Positions 36,856-49,598 of a stretch of 64,000 bases of DNA are shown here, one piece after another (position 1 is the stretch's first letter; every line of letters begins with the position of its first letter). The notes below the pieces were generated by a model. The model ran no database searches and had not been told where the DNA came from. It saw nothing but the letters and a program-made list of their open reading frames with translations. A program made the position numbers and the translations under genes. The DNA comes from Distichodus sexfasciatus (taxonomy: Eukaryota > Chordata > Actinopteri > Characiformes > Distichodontidae), in NCBI GenBank assembly GCA_032718565.1, contig JAVGVS010000741.1, positions 54,247 through 118,246 on the forward strand. The letters are read 5' to 3'.

Positions 36856-37335
36856 TGTGTGTGTGTGAGAGTGTGAGTGTGTGTGTGTGTGAGAGTGTGC
36901 GTGCGTGTGTGTGTGAGAGTGTGCGTGTGTGTGTGTGTGTGTGTTGTGTGTGTGAGAGTGTGAGTGTGTGTGAGAGTGTGCGTGCGTGTGTGTGTGAGAG
37001 AGTGTGCGTGCGTGTGTGTGTGAGAGTGTGTGAGAGTGTGCGTGTGTGTGTTGTGTGTGTGAGAGTGTGTGTGTGTTGTGTGAAGGTTATTATTATTGTG
37101 TTGTGTGTGTGGGGTGTGGTGTGTGTGTGTGTGTGAGTGTGTGTGTGTTGTGTGAGAGTGTGTGTGTTGTGTGAGAGTGTGTGAGAGAGTGTGTGTGAGA
37201 GAGTGTGTGTGAGAGTGTGTGTGTGTGGTGTGTGAGAGTGTGTGTGTGGTGTGTGAGAGTGTGTGTGTTGTGTGTGAGAGTGGAGTGTGTTTGTGTGTGT
37301 GTGTTGTGTGTGAGAGGTTGTGTGTGTGTGTGGGG

Positions 37336-37385
<50 letters not shown>

Positions 37386-37533
37386 TGGGGGTGTGTGTGT
37401 GTGTGAGGTGTGTGAGTGTGTGGTGTGTGGGGGTATGTGTGTGGGTGTGTGTGTGTGTGAGAGTGTGTGAGTGTGTGTGTGTGTGTGTGTGGGGAGTGTG
37501 TGTGAGAGTGTGTGAGAGTGTGTGAGAGTGTGT
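36815..37533. repeat. Long interrupted (TG)n array
   Basis: About 720 bases of TG with GTGAGAG, GTTGTG and GTGCG interruptions and a short TTATTATTATTG insert near 37087. Predicted His/Thr- and Cys/Val-rich frames across it are artefacts. Confidence 0.95.
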
Positions 37534-37604
37534 TCTGCTCTATACCCTTATGCGCCATTCCAGTTTCAAATTCCCTCCCGTATTTGTACCCCTCCTTTTA
37601 ACCC

Positions 37605-37712
37605 CGCAGACCCTGCAGCCCCGCCCCTCTCATGGCACCTGTCAATCATCAAGCCCACCCTCTCATAGCACCTGTCTGTCAATCATCAAGCCCGCCCCTC
37701 TCGTGCTGTGTC
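37605..37712 (+). repeat. Short tandem duplication (GCCCCTCTCATGGCACCTGT type)
   Basis: Two to three imperfect copies of a roughly 35-45 base unit containing CACCTGT, CAATCATCAAGCCC and GCCCCTCTC. Possibly part of a larger repeat. No gene signal. Confidence 0.55.
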
Positions 37713-38755
37713 TGAGTCCCTTGCTTTGCTCAAAATAAGCTAACACAGGGATCATCCAGGCTGGTATGTTGAATCCCATGCTGGGTATTTTGCTTCTCCC
37801 AATGGCCTTAATTGGATTAGACAGACAACTGTTTGTCATAATAATATGTAATATGAAATTATTATTATTATTATATGAAATAATGATATGTAATATATGT
37901 ATAATATGTAATATGTAGTGTGTGTGTGTGTAATATGTGTGTGTATATAATATTAATAATAAAACAATTAAAACTGAAATAAAAAATAAGACAAATATTT
38001 ACAAGTCATGACTAAAAACTAAAACATTATTATAACAATAATAACAAAACTTTTTAAAAAGCTTTTATTTTAAAAGGCACCGTAAAAAGATTTTGAAACC
38101 GGATCATGACTCCAGCTTCTCCTAATCGCTGCCACAGTAGTGTTATATAATTAAGGTGCATAATACTAAAAAATAAATATATATTTTTTAAAGAAGTAAA
38201 AATAAAGATAGAATACATTTTTAAAACCCTAATAATATTAAAAGCCAGAGTAAAAAGGTAAGTTTTTTTTTAAACGTCAATGTGACTCAACTTATCATTC
38301 GCTGCTGGTGAGTCATCATCTACCAATCAAGAGACTCCGACTCTGGGCAGCATTGAGAGTGTGTGAGGATGAGGATGAGGATGAGGATGATGATGATGAT
38401 GATGATGAGGCTGAGGAGGAGTCGGGCTCATGTTAAGCTCTCGGTTCTGCAGCGTGTGAAAGAGAGGACAGGAAGAGCTACAAAGGGCCCATAATGATGA
38501 CTCAGTGTCTGTGGGAAGACTGTCTTTTTGGGACGACGAGAACGAGGTTGTCACGGCTGAGTGGGCTAACTGTTAGTGAATCATCCTGGCTTTGTGCTGC
38601 ATAATTCTGCTGGGTATTAAGCTGAAGCCGAATACCGCCTTACTACAGCCGAGATAATGGAGAGCGTTCCCAAACCGTGATGGCTCGTTCTGTTCTCCGC
38701 CTTTTAATAAGCCAGTTTGAGCCTATCAATCTGCCGTTGTCCTCAACGACACACA

Positions 38756-38757
<2 letters not shown>

Positions 38758-38812
<55 letters not shown>
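38758..38812. repeat. (CA)n microsatellite
   Basis: A nearly uninterrupted run of about 25 CA repeats at the left edge of the dispersed repeat at 38803-39090. Confidence 0.95.
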
Positions 38813-38813
<1 letters not shown>

Positions 38814-39090
38814 TGTACTTATATAGTAGAAAGAGCTCCTGACTTCTATATTACTGTATCTAAAATAATACTACACCTATTTCATATAACCCTAACCATA
38901 ACCTCAGTAACCAAAAGCTAATCTTTCTACACTTTTAGTTTTGCAAATAAACTCGTATTTCTTTGGTAAAAGCAGTTTAAAGAAGTGAGGACCACTAGAA
39001 AGTCCTCACTTCCCAAAAATAATCCTCCCACTCTGTAGTTAAAAACTCATTTTTGGTTCTCACTAAGTAGCAAGTACAAGAACACACACA
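38803..39090 (-). repeat. (CA)n-flanked GAGGACTT repeat, minus copy
   Basis: On the minus strand it gives the same ordered blocks as 23070-23345: CTTGCTACTTAGTGAGAACC, AGTGAGGACTTTCTAGTGG, GGTTACTGAGGTTATGGTTA, GATACAGTAATATAGAAGTC and TATATAAGTACAAGG. CA tracts border it on both sides. It also has the CCTAACC-type core that the plus copy has partly lost. Confidence 0.85.
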
Positions 39091-39564
39091 AACACACACA
39101 CAAGTCTTTGACACAGCAGCGTTCCTTAACCATTTACATTTACATTTTTAAGCCAAATAGCGTGACAGACAGACATGTAAAGACAATCAGAGCTAAATTT
39201 AAAAGCATGGATAAGGCTACACTGGGTGAATAGACTCTTCATACTATATTTCCTGTAAAGTAGGGAGGATGAAACAAATGAAATGTCACTCCCATATTTT
39301 ATAAAGGTCATATTGATGCTATAACCATAGAGTCAAGCTGGTACATCCTATTTCAGGTAATAAATCATTTCAATTATTTTCAAACACAATGTGATCTGCC
39401 GCACGCATTATGATTACTGTCTTTGTGAGTTTCTTTCACTGTACACCTATATTTAAACTTGACACACACCTCACCCCTTGTAACTCCAGGAACTAACTGA
39501 TCCGGTTCACTCCATTTATTAAATTACCAGAATTTGGTGATATAGTTTCTCTTTTCAAAGACGA

Positions 39565-39715
39565 GTCAAAAGTCAGAGTAAACTTTATTGTCATCTCTCT
39601 ATACACATGTACACAGAGAGAGGAGACAACGTGGCTACAGTTTCTACAGTATGAACCAATAAGGCACATAAAGTAATAAAAAATATAAACACAAATAAAA
39701 TTCACATAGAGCAAG
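39565..39715. repeat. Fish interspersed repeat fragment (TTTATTGTCAT type)
   Basis: Contains AGTCAGAGTAAACTTTATTG then TCATCTCTCTATACACATGT, like a common teleost repeat end with an ACTTTATTGTCAT motif. Similar in type to 26095-26215. No coding signal. Confidence 0.4.
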
Positions 39716-40044
39716 CAATATGTATATATATAGACTATATAAAAACTTTCAACTTTAAACTAGAGGTAGAGAAAGAGACACATGCAGAATTCAACTACAA
39801 TTTTGGTCTTGGGATTTCTTTTTGCATTGGATGTGCATATGGTCTTTGGTAGTTAAATATCTTGAGAGTTCCTAAACAGAGTGGCACAATAATGTCCAAT
39901 AAGACGTGTAAATATCATAACACGGTCAAGTGGGGAGAGAGGAAAAAACAATCAGTAGTATGTGTAAATAATGGTATGTGCAGAATTACAATCACTAGTG
40001 CAAATAGTGTTCTAATAATATACGCAAATATTGTGGTGGCAGTC

Positions 40045-40245
40045 ATGATCCCTTTACTTTTATGGAATGTAGCAGATGCTCTTATCCAGAGTGACTTTCA
40101 TTTCCTTAATTTCAAGACAGTTTCCATGGAGGAACTTGAAGTTAGTGGTCTTGTTTAGGGATCCAGTGACAGTAGAACTGAAGGTAGGATTTGAATCCAC
40201 AATTGCTTCGTCCAGAAGCTAGTAACCACTAGATAACTGAGGACT
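40045..40245 (-). mobile_element. Fish SINE-type repeat, minus orientation
   Basis: Contains GCAGATGCTCTTATCCAGAG then TGACTTTCATTTCC, GGATCCAGTGACAGTAG and GGATTTGAATCCACA (B-box-like in the minus orientation), followed by AGCTAGTAACCACTAG. These ordered blocks mark a very common teleost tRNA-related repeat. ATTTAC repeats near 39130 may be a separate tail fragment. Confidence 0.6.
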
Positions 40246-40639
40246 GAGGCATTCTTGTGCGGGGAAAGAACACACACAGTTCATTTATAACATTTATTAG
40301 ACCATTATTACACCCTTTCATCACTTCCCACATTTCCTAATTCCAGCTTCTTCCAAATTTTAAACAAACCTTAACATTCTAGATGTCAAAATTTCTTAGC
40401 TTTCTTTAGCTTAGATGTCAAAGCTTATCTTAAATGGATGGTTAAAGGAACTTTGCACACGCCATGAAACAACCACAAATACCTATGTACAGTATAAAAG
40501 ATAAAACATTCTCAGTCCTAAATTAAAATATATTACAAATTCTAAGATATCTACAAACCACAGCACATAACTTTCCGCCATTTAAATCACTCCTAAAACA
40601 AAATAAGAAAGAGGTGAGTTTTCAATTTTAGATTTAAAT

Positions 40640-41190
40640 ATTGAGAGAGACTGAGGATTCCTCTAATGTGAGAGTTTAGCAAACTTTTTACAGTCTTGGA
40701 ACTGCTTGATTGCCTTTTGTCTTGATTTGATTCAATGAACCATCAGGAAAGTGGTTGGGTGACCTCAAGGACCAGAATAGATAAAAGCGTCCAGCAAGAA
40801 ATAGCTCTATTTAAGTCTAGTAAAGTGACTCCTGATCTGACCTGTATTGTTCCTTTAAACAACAGGCTTGAATGACTCTGTTGCCCAAGCCGAGCTTGTC
40901 AAGTGTTTTATGTAAGAGGTTTGAGGCACTGGCTCTGATTGACAGCAGTTTTGCCTGTCTCCTCGAGGGACACAAGCTTAGAACCCACAGTAGACTCTGC
41001 CTTTTTAATAAGTTTGTTCAGTCTGTTGATGTCCTTTGCTTCTAAAAACCATAATCTCGACTTTAAACTGAATCTAAATGGCACGGGCGCCTGGGGAGTG
41101 ATGCTAAAATTGGTGTGATGGAGTCTCGGTTTTCTAGTCAGTTGGAAGACAGTCAAATAAACTGAATCCTTATTATTGAACCGCACTGAA
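40640..41190 (-). mobile_element. LINE open-reading-frame C-terminal remnant
   Basis: The 92-residue minus-strand frame at 40908-41186 contains FLEAKDINRLNKLIKKAEST, matching a segment seen at the extreme C-terminus of many fish non-LTR retrotransposon proteins (D-I-N-R-L-N-K-L-I-K-K-A). The 3' untranslated end appears to continue to about 40640. This is a 5'-truncated copy, not a host gene. Confidence 0.65.
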
Positions 41191-43874
41191 ACCTCTTACA
41201 GCACTATCTGGGCCACATTGCAGCACCGGTTATGAACAGAGGAGGGAGCTCTGACCGTGCCAAAACCTCAGGGCGTAATTATAACAGCATGCAGAATCCC
41301 AATCTCATATATAATCACGTACTATTGATTTCGTCCCGCTTCCATTTTATGCTAGACGGCAGTGTTCGTAGGCTTGGACTAGAAGGTTTTGAAAGATCAG
41401 GCTTCCACAGCGCACACACGGCGCACAAGCTAAATATACTAATGCGGTGTAGAGAGATCTGACTCACAAAGAAGACAATGTGGTGATTTTAGGTCATCAT
41501 ATCATCGTCTAGTCTGAGTGATGCAGACCATCTGAATCTCTCTTTCCGCTTCTAGCTCACCATCCTACAATCAATACTTTATTCCAGACTAAACAGAAAG
41601 ATGATGCTGCAAAAGATTAGCCCATGATGCTGAGTGGAACCAATAAATAAGATTAATGATTTGATCAGAATGATGCTCTCTTAAGAACACTGAGAATGCA
41701 ACTGTGTGTGTGTTGAGTGTGTAACGAGGTCAGATCATATGAGGCTTAGGGATGCTCTATACCACGTCCAGACCATCGACGCCATACCAGCTCGTCAGTT
41801 TGCTTAGAAGGCAGAAGGTCCACAACGAAACTGACCATTAGTAGGTTGTGTTAATAAATAATTAACTCTATAATCTTTGAATATTGCCCTCTAGCTCTCA
41901 GTGCCAATGAAAGAGAAGCTGGCACCAAGCCTGGCCCACAGTTGGTGCTGAAGCAGGTCATAAAATGGCTCTAAACCTGAGTGTTAACACTCGGCGCCAT
42001 AAGAGCTGTCAAGAAGAAGTTTGTATTTTAGCATTTGGATATTAGAAGTGGGGGTTTTAGCTGATTTCTCCCTGTTGTGTTGTTGTAATAGATCTTTCCA
42101 AACTGCTGTCATATTTGAAATCTTCCAGAAATATTCATGTCATAAAATTAGAATTATTAATGCTGTTGGGGAATAAAGCATGAAAGAGGAAAATATGGGC
42201 GCATAGAGCAGGTTTCCATTTTTCCCCGTTCAATCGCTTGCAATGCGCAGCAGCCACTTTCTCCTCATATGTCATCCCATCAGCTTGTTGGAGCTAAACT
42301 AGACCTTTCTCATTTCCTCTGGGGTGCACAGAGCCTAAACATTTCTAAATCAGACCGTGGCTTACACTGAGCAATACTAAGTCAAAGTGTTTCTCACATC
42401 GAAGAGTTCTAAGTTTGTCTGTTGCTCAAAACAAGCTGATCTGTGGTTTATCATCTATATTCCTTGATTCAATTTATGATCAGGAATAAGGAAATTGAAT
42501 CTGTATTGAGTTTCCATTCTTAAAGGATAAGAAAATATGGCTCAGAGTCTAAAGCCTCAAAGGTTGAAAAATAAGCAAAAAGCTTCCCACCCCAAAATAC
42601 ACACTATGAATAATTTTTTCCATTTCTCTGATATCAATTCTCAGATCCCTGTCCCAATAACGAAATCCTGAGTATATTGGGATTTAAATCAGTCGGAATA
42701 GAGCTGTTATTTTGGCTACATTTCAATTTGTTCTTCAATGTTGAGGCAAAAATGTCTGTGTGGGTTAATGGCTTTCATCAAAAGTGACTTACCTTTCCTA
42801 ATTACCTGGTCCAACTTGGGCTCGAGGGTCTCAGGCAAGAGGCCCAAATGTGTTTTAGGCTCTTGGAAATTCAAACTTCCTGTCACTGCAGTTTGTACAG
42901 TTTTATTATTTACCATAAAAACTGTGTAATGTCTTCACCTTTGAGTCACAACAATGCATCAGAATCTCCTGCCTTCTGTTTGTCTTAATTTAGCACGAAC
43001 TTTGAACTTAGTGCGGCAAAGATGGAACCAGCTGGAACACCTTTATCATGTATTAATGTTTCTGATTTCATATAGATATCAGGCTGGATTCTCATCCCTC
43101 TGATATCCAGCATTTTTGTCTGTATTGTTTCTATCAGAACGATGCATCTGTGTGTTTTTGTCGGGTATCAGATCGGTGAATCCTTGCCACGTCTAAAACT
43201 AATATTTTATAGAGTCGTTATCTTGGTAGATCTCACATAATACAAAACCCTGTAAGTAAATACATAAACTTCACTGGCCACACAGTATGACCTCGTCTCT
43301 GACCTCGTCTCTGACCTCATTAGGACTCAAAAAGGTCTAAATTTTTAATTCTCTTAAGGGCTTCCCCGTCTCCAGAGCTCACTGAATGCTGGAAGCCTCA
43401 CTTCTTGTGGCTTCGAGCACAGCGAGATAAGCTACTCCATCCATGCTGCCTCTGTTGCCATGGTAACTGACTGCTCGGGTAGAGATGCTGGTAAAAGGCA
43501 AAATCATCACATGCAGATGGAGGCCAGGCTTTAGCTGCTGGCTTAATATAGAAAAAATGGGTATAGGCTGACAAACTCAACATTCAACACACTCACATAT
43601 GTATTACAGCTGACGCACTTGTAGTGCATTCGTTTGTATTGCTTTTAGAACAAAACCCATCGAGTGAATGAATGCATTTTGCAGAGACACCTCTAAACAA
43701 GACCGCAAGCAACTTATGGTTGATTCACTATTTACTATTCCTTTGCATATGCAAACTCAATATTCACCAAAACAATGCATGTGAACAAAATTAACTTAGT
43801 TGACTTAGTACTTCGAACTGATGCTGTTTGTAAACTAGGTGCAAGATCAATAACAACTAAGTGATGTGGTACAT

Positions 43875-44147
<273 letters not shown>

Positions 44148-44237
44148 TTTTAGGATTAATTAAAGGAGATTTTAAAGTTTTGTAATTTTGGGTTTTAGAC
44201 ACTGTATTATTTTGGGAGCAGATCTTCGCTATAATAT

Positions 44238-44258
44238 GTATAATAATAATAATAATAA

Positions 44259-44310
<52 letters not shown>
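44238..44310. repeat. (ATA)n microsatellite
   Basis: More than 20 AAT/ATA triplets. It lies directly beside a GC-rich segment (44312-44560). Confidence 0.95.
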
Positions 44311-44799
44311 TAGAGCCCGTGCGCGCCAGTGTCCTCGCGGCCCCGCTCCACTTACCCGTGTGCACGTGCGCCACTGTAACTTTAAGTGCTCTTCTTGTGC
44401 ATTAGAGATGAGCATCATCCTCCAAAAACACATTACGTCATCTCTACCGGGACCTGGCTCGCGATCCGCCTCTTAAAGAGCAGCGTTAGCCGGAGACGGC
44501 ACGCGGGTAATTCGGTTTCTCTACGTCACGCGCAGATTCCCGTTACCGTGATGGGGGAGGCAGAGATTTAAGAGGAGCCTACTAACGGTGATCACCGAGA
44601 AACGATTAAAGTTAATTATCCTCGGTTTTATAACTGCAGCATCGTTTAGAAAACTGTGAGAAAATAAAAAGAACGAATGTAAAGAATGTTAGAAACAGAA
44701 TTTTATTGATCATTTTAATTCAGAAAAATTGGGTCTAATATGTGTATATAAAGGGTTATTTTAAGGCGTAAGATTAGGACTACTGTAGCTGTCAACAAT

Positions 44800-44829
44800 A
44801 ATAATAATAATAATAATAATAATTAATAA

Positions 44830-44866
<37 letters not shown>
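44800..44866. repeat. (AAT)n-(AAG)n compound microsatellite
   Basis: AATAATAAT changes into a run of AAG triplets, ending at about 44866. Confidence 0.9.
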
Positions 44867-44868
<2 letters not shown>

Positions 44869-44934
44869 TGTTATAGGATGTGTGTGTATGTTAAAAGTAT
44901 GTTATAGGACCACCTACCTGTAACTATTACAAAT

Positions 44935-45355
44935 ATTTCATTTCTTAATAATAATTATACCAATACCTACTTTTTACTAAGTCAAAATATTTGTAATTAT
45001 AATCTATTATAATATAATATCTGTAACTTTAACTGTACTTGAGTACAAATTAAAGCATGTAATTTACTTCACTACTTTTAAAATGACACTAATATTCAAA
45101 AGTTTGTCCGGCATTTCTGTAGCATGTCTTCATATGTTATTGTTAGTCATCATTTTGATGAGACCACTTTTAAAACAAACTAAATGAATTAATACTAGAC
45201 TAGAAAATGGCGCGAAATATTTATTCAAGCAAAAACAACGGTTAAAAAGTAGCTAGTGCTCTTTTTTGAGTTTTTGAGAAGAGTAGTTTGGTACTTTTTA
45301 TTTAATTAGTATAACAGTACTTATATTTCAGTATGTATGCAGTATATTCAGTACT
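44935..45355. mobile_element. hAT-like MITE fragment
   Basis: Carries AACTGTACTTGAGTACAAAT near 45030 and the AGTACTT/TACTTTT pattern of the elements at 7787 and 13868, but without clean CAG..CTG ends. Degraded copy. Confidence 0.4.
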
Positions 45356-45389
45356 TTTTAAATGTGAACGAGACAGAGAGAATATATGA

Positions 45390-45699
45390 GCGGCGCTGCA
45401 GTACCGGCTGCGGCCGTTAGAGGGGGCGGATGTGAGAATGGCAGATGCTTCAGTGGTCCAGGAGTGGCGCGCACTGGAGTCGTAACGCCTTCCAACCTTT
45501 AACAACATGTCACAAATCAGCACAAAATCCCCCGAAAACCCCAATAATGTTCAGACACGACACGTAACCATCACACTCGCCCCATCACGGTGATTGTGTG
45601 TGTGTGTGTGTTTTCAAATGCATCACAGCGAGGATGTTCCTTTAAGACCCAGCATCTTTGCATCCGCGAGAGGGAGGAAGGGAGGGAGAGAGAGAGAGA

Positions 45700-45737
<38 letters not shown>

Positions 45738-45941
45738 CTGGGACTGTGTACGGTGAGGTGTAACGTCGCTCTCTCCGCGCCGCGCGCGCGTGTGTGTGTG
45801 TGTGCGTGTGTGTGAGTGAGAGAGATAGAGTGTATGAGGGTAAAAGGGGCTGATAAACGGGGCTTTACAAGGCACGGAGCTTTACTCCGCCGGAGGCTGC
45901 GGGGATGCAAACGGCTCGAACAGAATCACGGCGATGATGAG
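45390..45941 (+). promoter_or_regulatory. ppfia3: Candidate ppfia3 CpG-rich promoter and first non-coding exon
   Basis: CpG-rich DNA (GCGGCGCTGCAG, GCGGCCGTTAG and CGCGCCGCGCGCGCG stretches) with GA/TG runs, leading to GCCGGAGGCTGCGGGGATG and a consensus donor (GATGAGG/GTGAGA) near 45942. The next acceptor consistent with ppfia3 is at 49598. No TATA box. Assignment rests on position, base composition and one donor, so it is tentative. Confidence 0.4.
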
Positions 45942-46009
45942 GGTGAGAAACGGGGGAAAAAATGCACCTTTCCATTTTTTTGCATGCATTCTTTTCCCCC
46001 CCATTTCCG

Positions 46010-46055
<46 letters not shown>

Positions 46056-47039
46056 TATCGCCCAGCTGTGAGGATGTGGATGGGGGAAGGTGGAAGATGG
46101 GAGAATGAGGTGGAAGAGGAAGATGAGGAGGAGGAGGAAGAGGGCGAAAAGATGTAATGTAATAAGAAGCTAAATGTTTAAAGGCACCTCTATCTCTAAG
46201 CTCCTCGTTTTTAAAAAAAAAAAATTAATGTGTGTTTTAAAACGAGCGTGTGTGTGTGTGTGTGTGTGTGTCCGTGCCGTGTCCGTTCCTGCGCGTCAAC
46301 GCATACGTCAACGCATGCATACAGGCTTCATAACACTCCACTGAGCGTCATTCCCAATTCGGTATGAAAACACACACCGGCTCCTTACATTGTCACGGGA
46401 TTTTTTTCCCACTCAGTCCCTTTTTTTCACGTTTGGGACAGTTTTTACAAAGAAAAACGGGGGACCATCCGGTTTATCGATCGCTGAAATGTGATATTTA
46501 GCGCTTCCTCTTCTCCTCCCTGTCTGACTCGGCCATGTCCGTCGACACAGGCTTTCTTTTCCTTTCTTTTTCCCCCTCATCCTTTATTAGCCTTATTATT
46601 ATATCAGGAATACACGCTCACGGATCCTGCACGAATTACACAATTACGGTGGAGCGCGTCATTCCGTTACACCGACCTGCAGCACCGTGATGGGAGAATA
46701 TTTATAATAAGGAATTGTCTCTCCTTATTGGGCGTGTGTTTTGGAAGGAAAAAAACGTGCAGTGATGAGGAGGACAGGTGTGTGCGCGCGTGTATTTGTG
46801 TATTTGTGTGTGGTGTCAAACGGAGAAAGCGACTACAAACGGATGTGGATGTGAAATGTTTGTGGTAGATGTAGATTTGCTGACATGAAGCTTCATCTGT
46901 GATGAGCCACATTCCTTCTCATCCTCCATTGTAGAAGCTCTCTGTGGCCTACACAGTTTAAGAGCAGCTGCTCTTCTACATAAGCTTTTATAGAACACAC
47001 AGACACACACACACACCATCAGTGTACATCACAAGTTTC

Positions 47040-47405
47040 ATCACGATATGATATTATGTTGATATAATCAGTGTCTGTCGATATCATCATGCGATTTCAG
47101 TTCAGTTCGATTCAGGAGTCGGCGATTGATATGAGACAATATCATACCATGATTTAACATAATCACTTCCATTCATATCAAAAAACAAAATGTAATCTGT
47201 CGTTTTTATTCCTGAGTTGCTTCCAACAATGGGCTGTGTTATTATGGTTAATAAAAGTTGTCGACCAATGTTTCCGGGCCTGCTTGGTGAGGAGTGTTGT
47301 GTTATGTATGATGTCTAAATGACGTTTACATTTTGAATCGATGTCATGGGATTGTTGCTTATTGAATGGATGTGTTGATGTAGATCAACGTATCGTTGAA
47401 CTCGT
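47040..47405 (-). repeat. Six-copy dispersed repeat, copy E
   Basis: Minus-strand copy: ACAAGTTTCATCACGATATG at the left, GATATGAGACAATATCATAC, ATCACTTCCATTCATATCAA near 47160, and GTAGATCAACGTATCGTTGA at the right. Complementary to blocks in copies A-D. Confidence 0.75.
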
Positions 47406-48346
47406 AATACACAAACGCATACATATCCTACCTACGAAAATAACCTCTTGAATTTTATTCATTGGCATCATTTTTGGTCTGATGGTTATGAGAAGCGTAA
47501 ACTATACTTTGCTCAAATTTTTTGATATCTCTGTTTCATATGTCATATTTAGTTCTGACTCAAATGAAAATGTAACTACAGTAATACCAGATGATGTTAC
47601 AGTTGTAATGCAGATTAATGTTTATTATTTTTATGCAATAACGGCAACAATCTTATAGACTTCCTGTAGCCATCTTCGTGGGAAATACTACAGTTACACT
47701 CTTTCCATAATTTTGGCACATAGTGAGATCTAATTCCATTATTTCTGATTGTGTGCGACTGCTGCTTTTTGGGTAATGTGCGGAAAGCTTTTGTAATGGC
47801 CACTATTAGCCTGCCATGCTATACTAATCAGACTTTACCTGACTCATACAAGCCTTCATTCCTTTCCTTTTGTCTCATCCTGAGATTTTATCCCTAAGCA
47901 TCCGAGAGAGCAATGTATTGACTGAATCCTCTAGGCCTTGTGTTGTTTAGTCATGAATAAACATGTCCAGGCTAGTCATGCAGCAAATGTATTTACACCA
48001 TAAAGAGTCACGAAACCCCTCTCTAGCTTTGAGTAAATCTGGTCCCTCAGTTCAACTTTTGCTGCTGCTTTAAACTGGGTGTGGAGTGCAGCGATTAGAA
48101 GAGGAACGAACAGGGACAGAGAGAGATGAAGGAAGTGTTCCAAAATGGAATCTCAGAGTTGGACAGTTAATCGAGAATTAATCAGAAGGGACAATCAGAA
48201 ACTCTGATCGACATAAACTTGCTCATGTTGGTTATTTCAGTTACTACTTTTCACACTGGGTGTTCATGTAATGTCCCTTTAAGAACATACTACATCATGT
48301 GACTCTGCCATGTCCAAACTCAAAGACAAGACATGGACTCTTCAGT

Positions 48347-48649
48347 CCCTCCAGGATCTCGCAGGCCTTTTTTGAGAATATTGCTGCATAAAATGCCTGA
48401 TTTTGTGGTGGCTTTTCTAAAAAATTGAAAGGCGTTTTGTTGCAATAAAGTTGCGAGAGCAAGTCAAGGGGTTTCGTCCCCTTTTATAATGACTCTTCTA
48501 AACGTAATGAGGAAGTGAGTTCACTGACGTATGGCTCAACGTTTTGTGGAAAACGGCAATGATTGGTCAAAAATTGCAGAAAAGTTGTGGTAATTGCATG
48601 ATAGTAATGAATTCGCAGGGATTGGCTGATTTTGCGAAATCCTGGAGGG
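48347..48649. mobile_element. MITE with CCCTCCAGGAT termini
   Basis: Starts CCCTCCAGGATCTCGCAGG and ends TTGCGAAATCCTGGAGGG, an inverted repeat of about 19 imperfect bases with 11 perfect terminal bases. Non-coding interior. The solo LTR at 48656 begins seven bases after it. Confidence 0.75.
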
Positions 48650-48655
48650 TCTGAT

Positions 48656-49175
48656 TGTCACGACGGCATGACCCGAGGCGAGGTAAAGATGCAAGTCATT
48701 TTATTCACAGAACTTCAAACAAAACTGGCACGAGGGCCACAAACAAAACCGAACTCTTCTTCTGGAGACTGGAACTTGAAAACCGTGAACAGCACGCCGA
48801 CATGGGGAGGGTGACGTGAGGGTGGACCGACAGGAGACACTGGGAAAACTGAGCTTATAAAGGGGAAGAGAAACAATGAACAGGATTAATGAGAAGAAGG
48901 AAAACCAATCAGAAAATAATCAGGATTAACCAGTGAAGGGAGAACCAATAGAAACGGGGCTGGCCTGAAACAAACAAGAACCAGGTGAAACAACTAACGA
49001 ACATTGATCTACAAATAAGACACAATGGGAAGGCGGGGCGAGGACTTGACAGACAGGGAGCACACATGACACAACTCAAACACATCAAAAAAGCCAAACA
49101 ATGGCGGCATATGCTGGCCGCTTAGCAACATCACTGGAGGCCTGTAATGGCCAAAGTCCAGGGGAGTTCATGACA
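48656..49175 (-). mobile_element. Solo LTR (gypsy-like), minus orientation
   Basis: A 520-base unit bounded by TGTCA and TGACA, with a 5-base near-duplication CTGAT (48651-48655) and CTGAA (49176-49180). On the minus strand there is CCCCTTTATAAGCTCAG near 48853 (TATA box). The reverse strand otherwise carries the CCACCTGGTT/GTTCTTGTTTG-type composition of teleost Ty3/gypsy LTRs. No internal gag/pol sequence lies on either side, so it is a recombined single LTR. The short minus-strand frame at 48909-49097 is inside it and is not a gene. Confidence 0.75.
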
Positions 49176-49189
49176 CTGAATATCCCAGC

Positions 49190-49328
49190 TTTAATGGTTG
49201 AGTATATTTATGATACAAACCTTACCAGTAAACTATGAAAGAAAAAAAATCAAAACAAAATATTTAATTTCATTAATCATAGTTCAAATAACCATGATAT
49301 TGATATGATCGTGATATCGCCCAGCCCT
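49190..49328. mobile_element. MITE fragment ending ATATCGCCCAGCCC
   Basis: Right end GTGATATCGCCCAGCCCTTC, preceded by CATGATATTGATATGATC. Same terminal family as 512-850, 33590-33797 and 50600-50826. Confidence 0.5.
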
Positions 49329-49598
49329 TCTATCTCATATCCTGTCGTGTTTGTCTGATGTTGGTTTTTAATAGTGGCAGACTGAAAAAGCATCAAATCC
49401 CCATTTTGCCTTGAATGTAAAACTATTATTGTGTTCAGTCACAGAAAAGACGTTTGTGGTGCTGAACATCTCACAGATCAGCTGAGGGGAGGTCTTGGCC
49501 TGTTATTAATGTTGCCAGATGTTGGCTTATAAATAATAATGTTTCTTATCAAGCTTGTTTGCTAACTCATAATATGTTTTTCTCCCTCTTCTCCACAG

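Noticed and set aside
36725..37558. Minus-strand frame of 277 residues rich in His and Thr
   Set aside because: Same artefact over the second TG/CA array.
40908..41186. 92-residue minus-strand protein as a host gene
   Set aside because: The DINRLNKLIKKA segment is typical of LINE protein C-termini and there is no start or splice context.
48909..49097. 62-residue hydrophobic minus-strand frame
   Set aside because: It lies fully inside the solo LTR.
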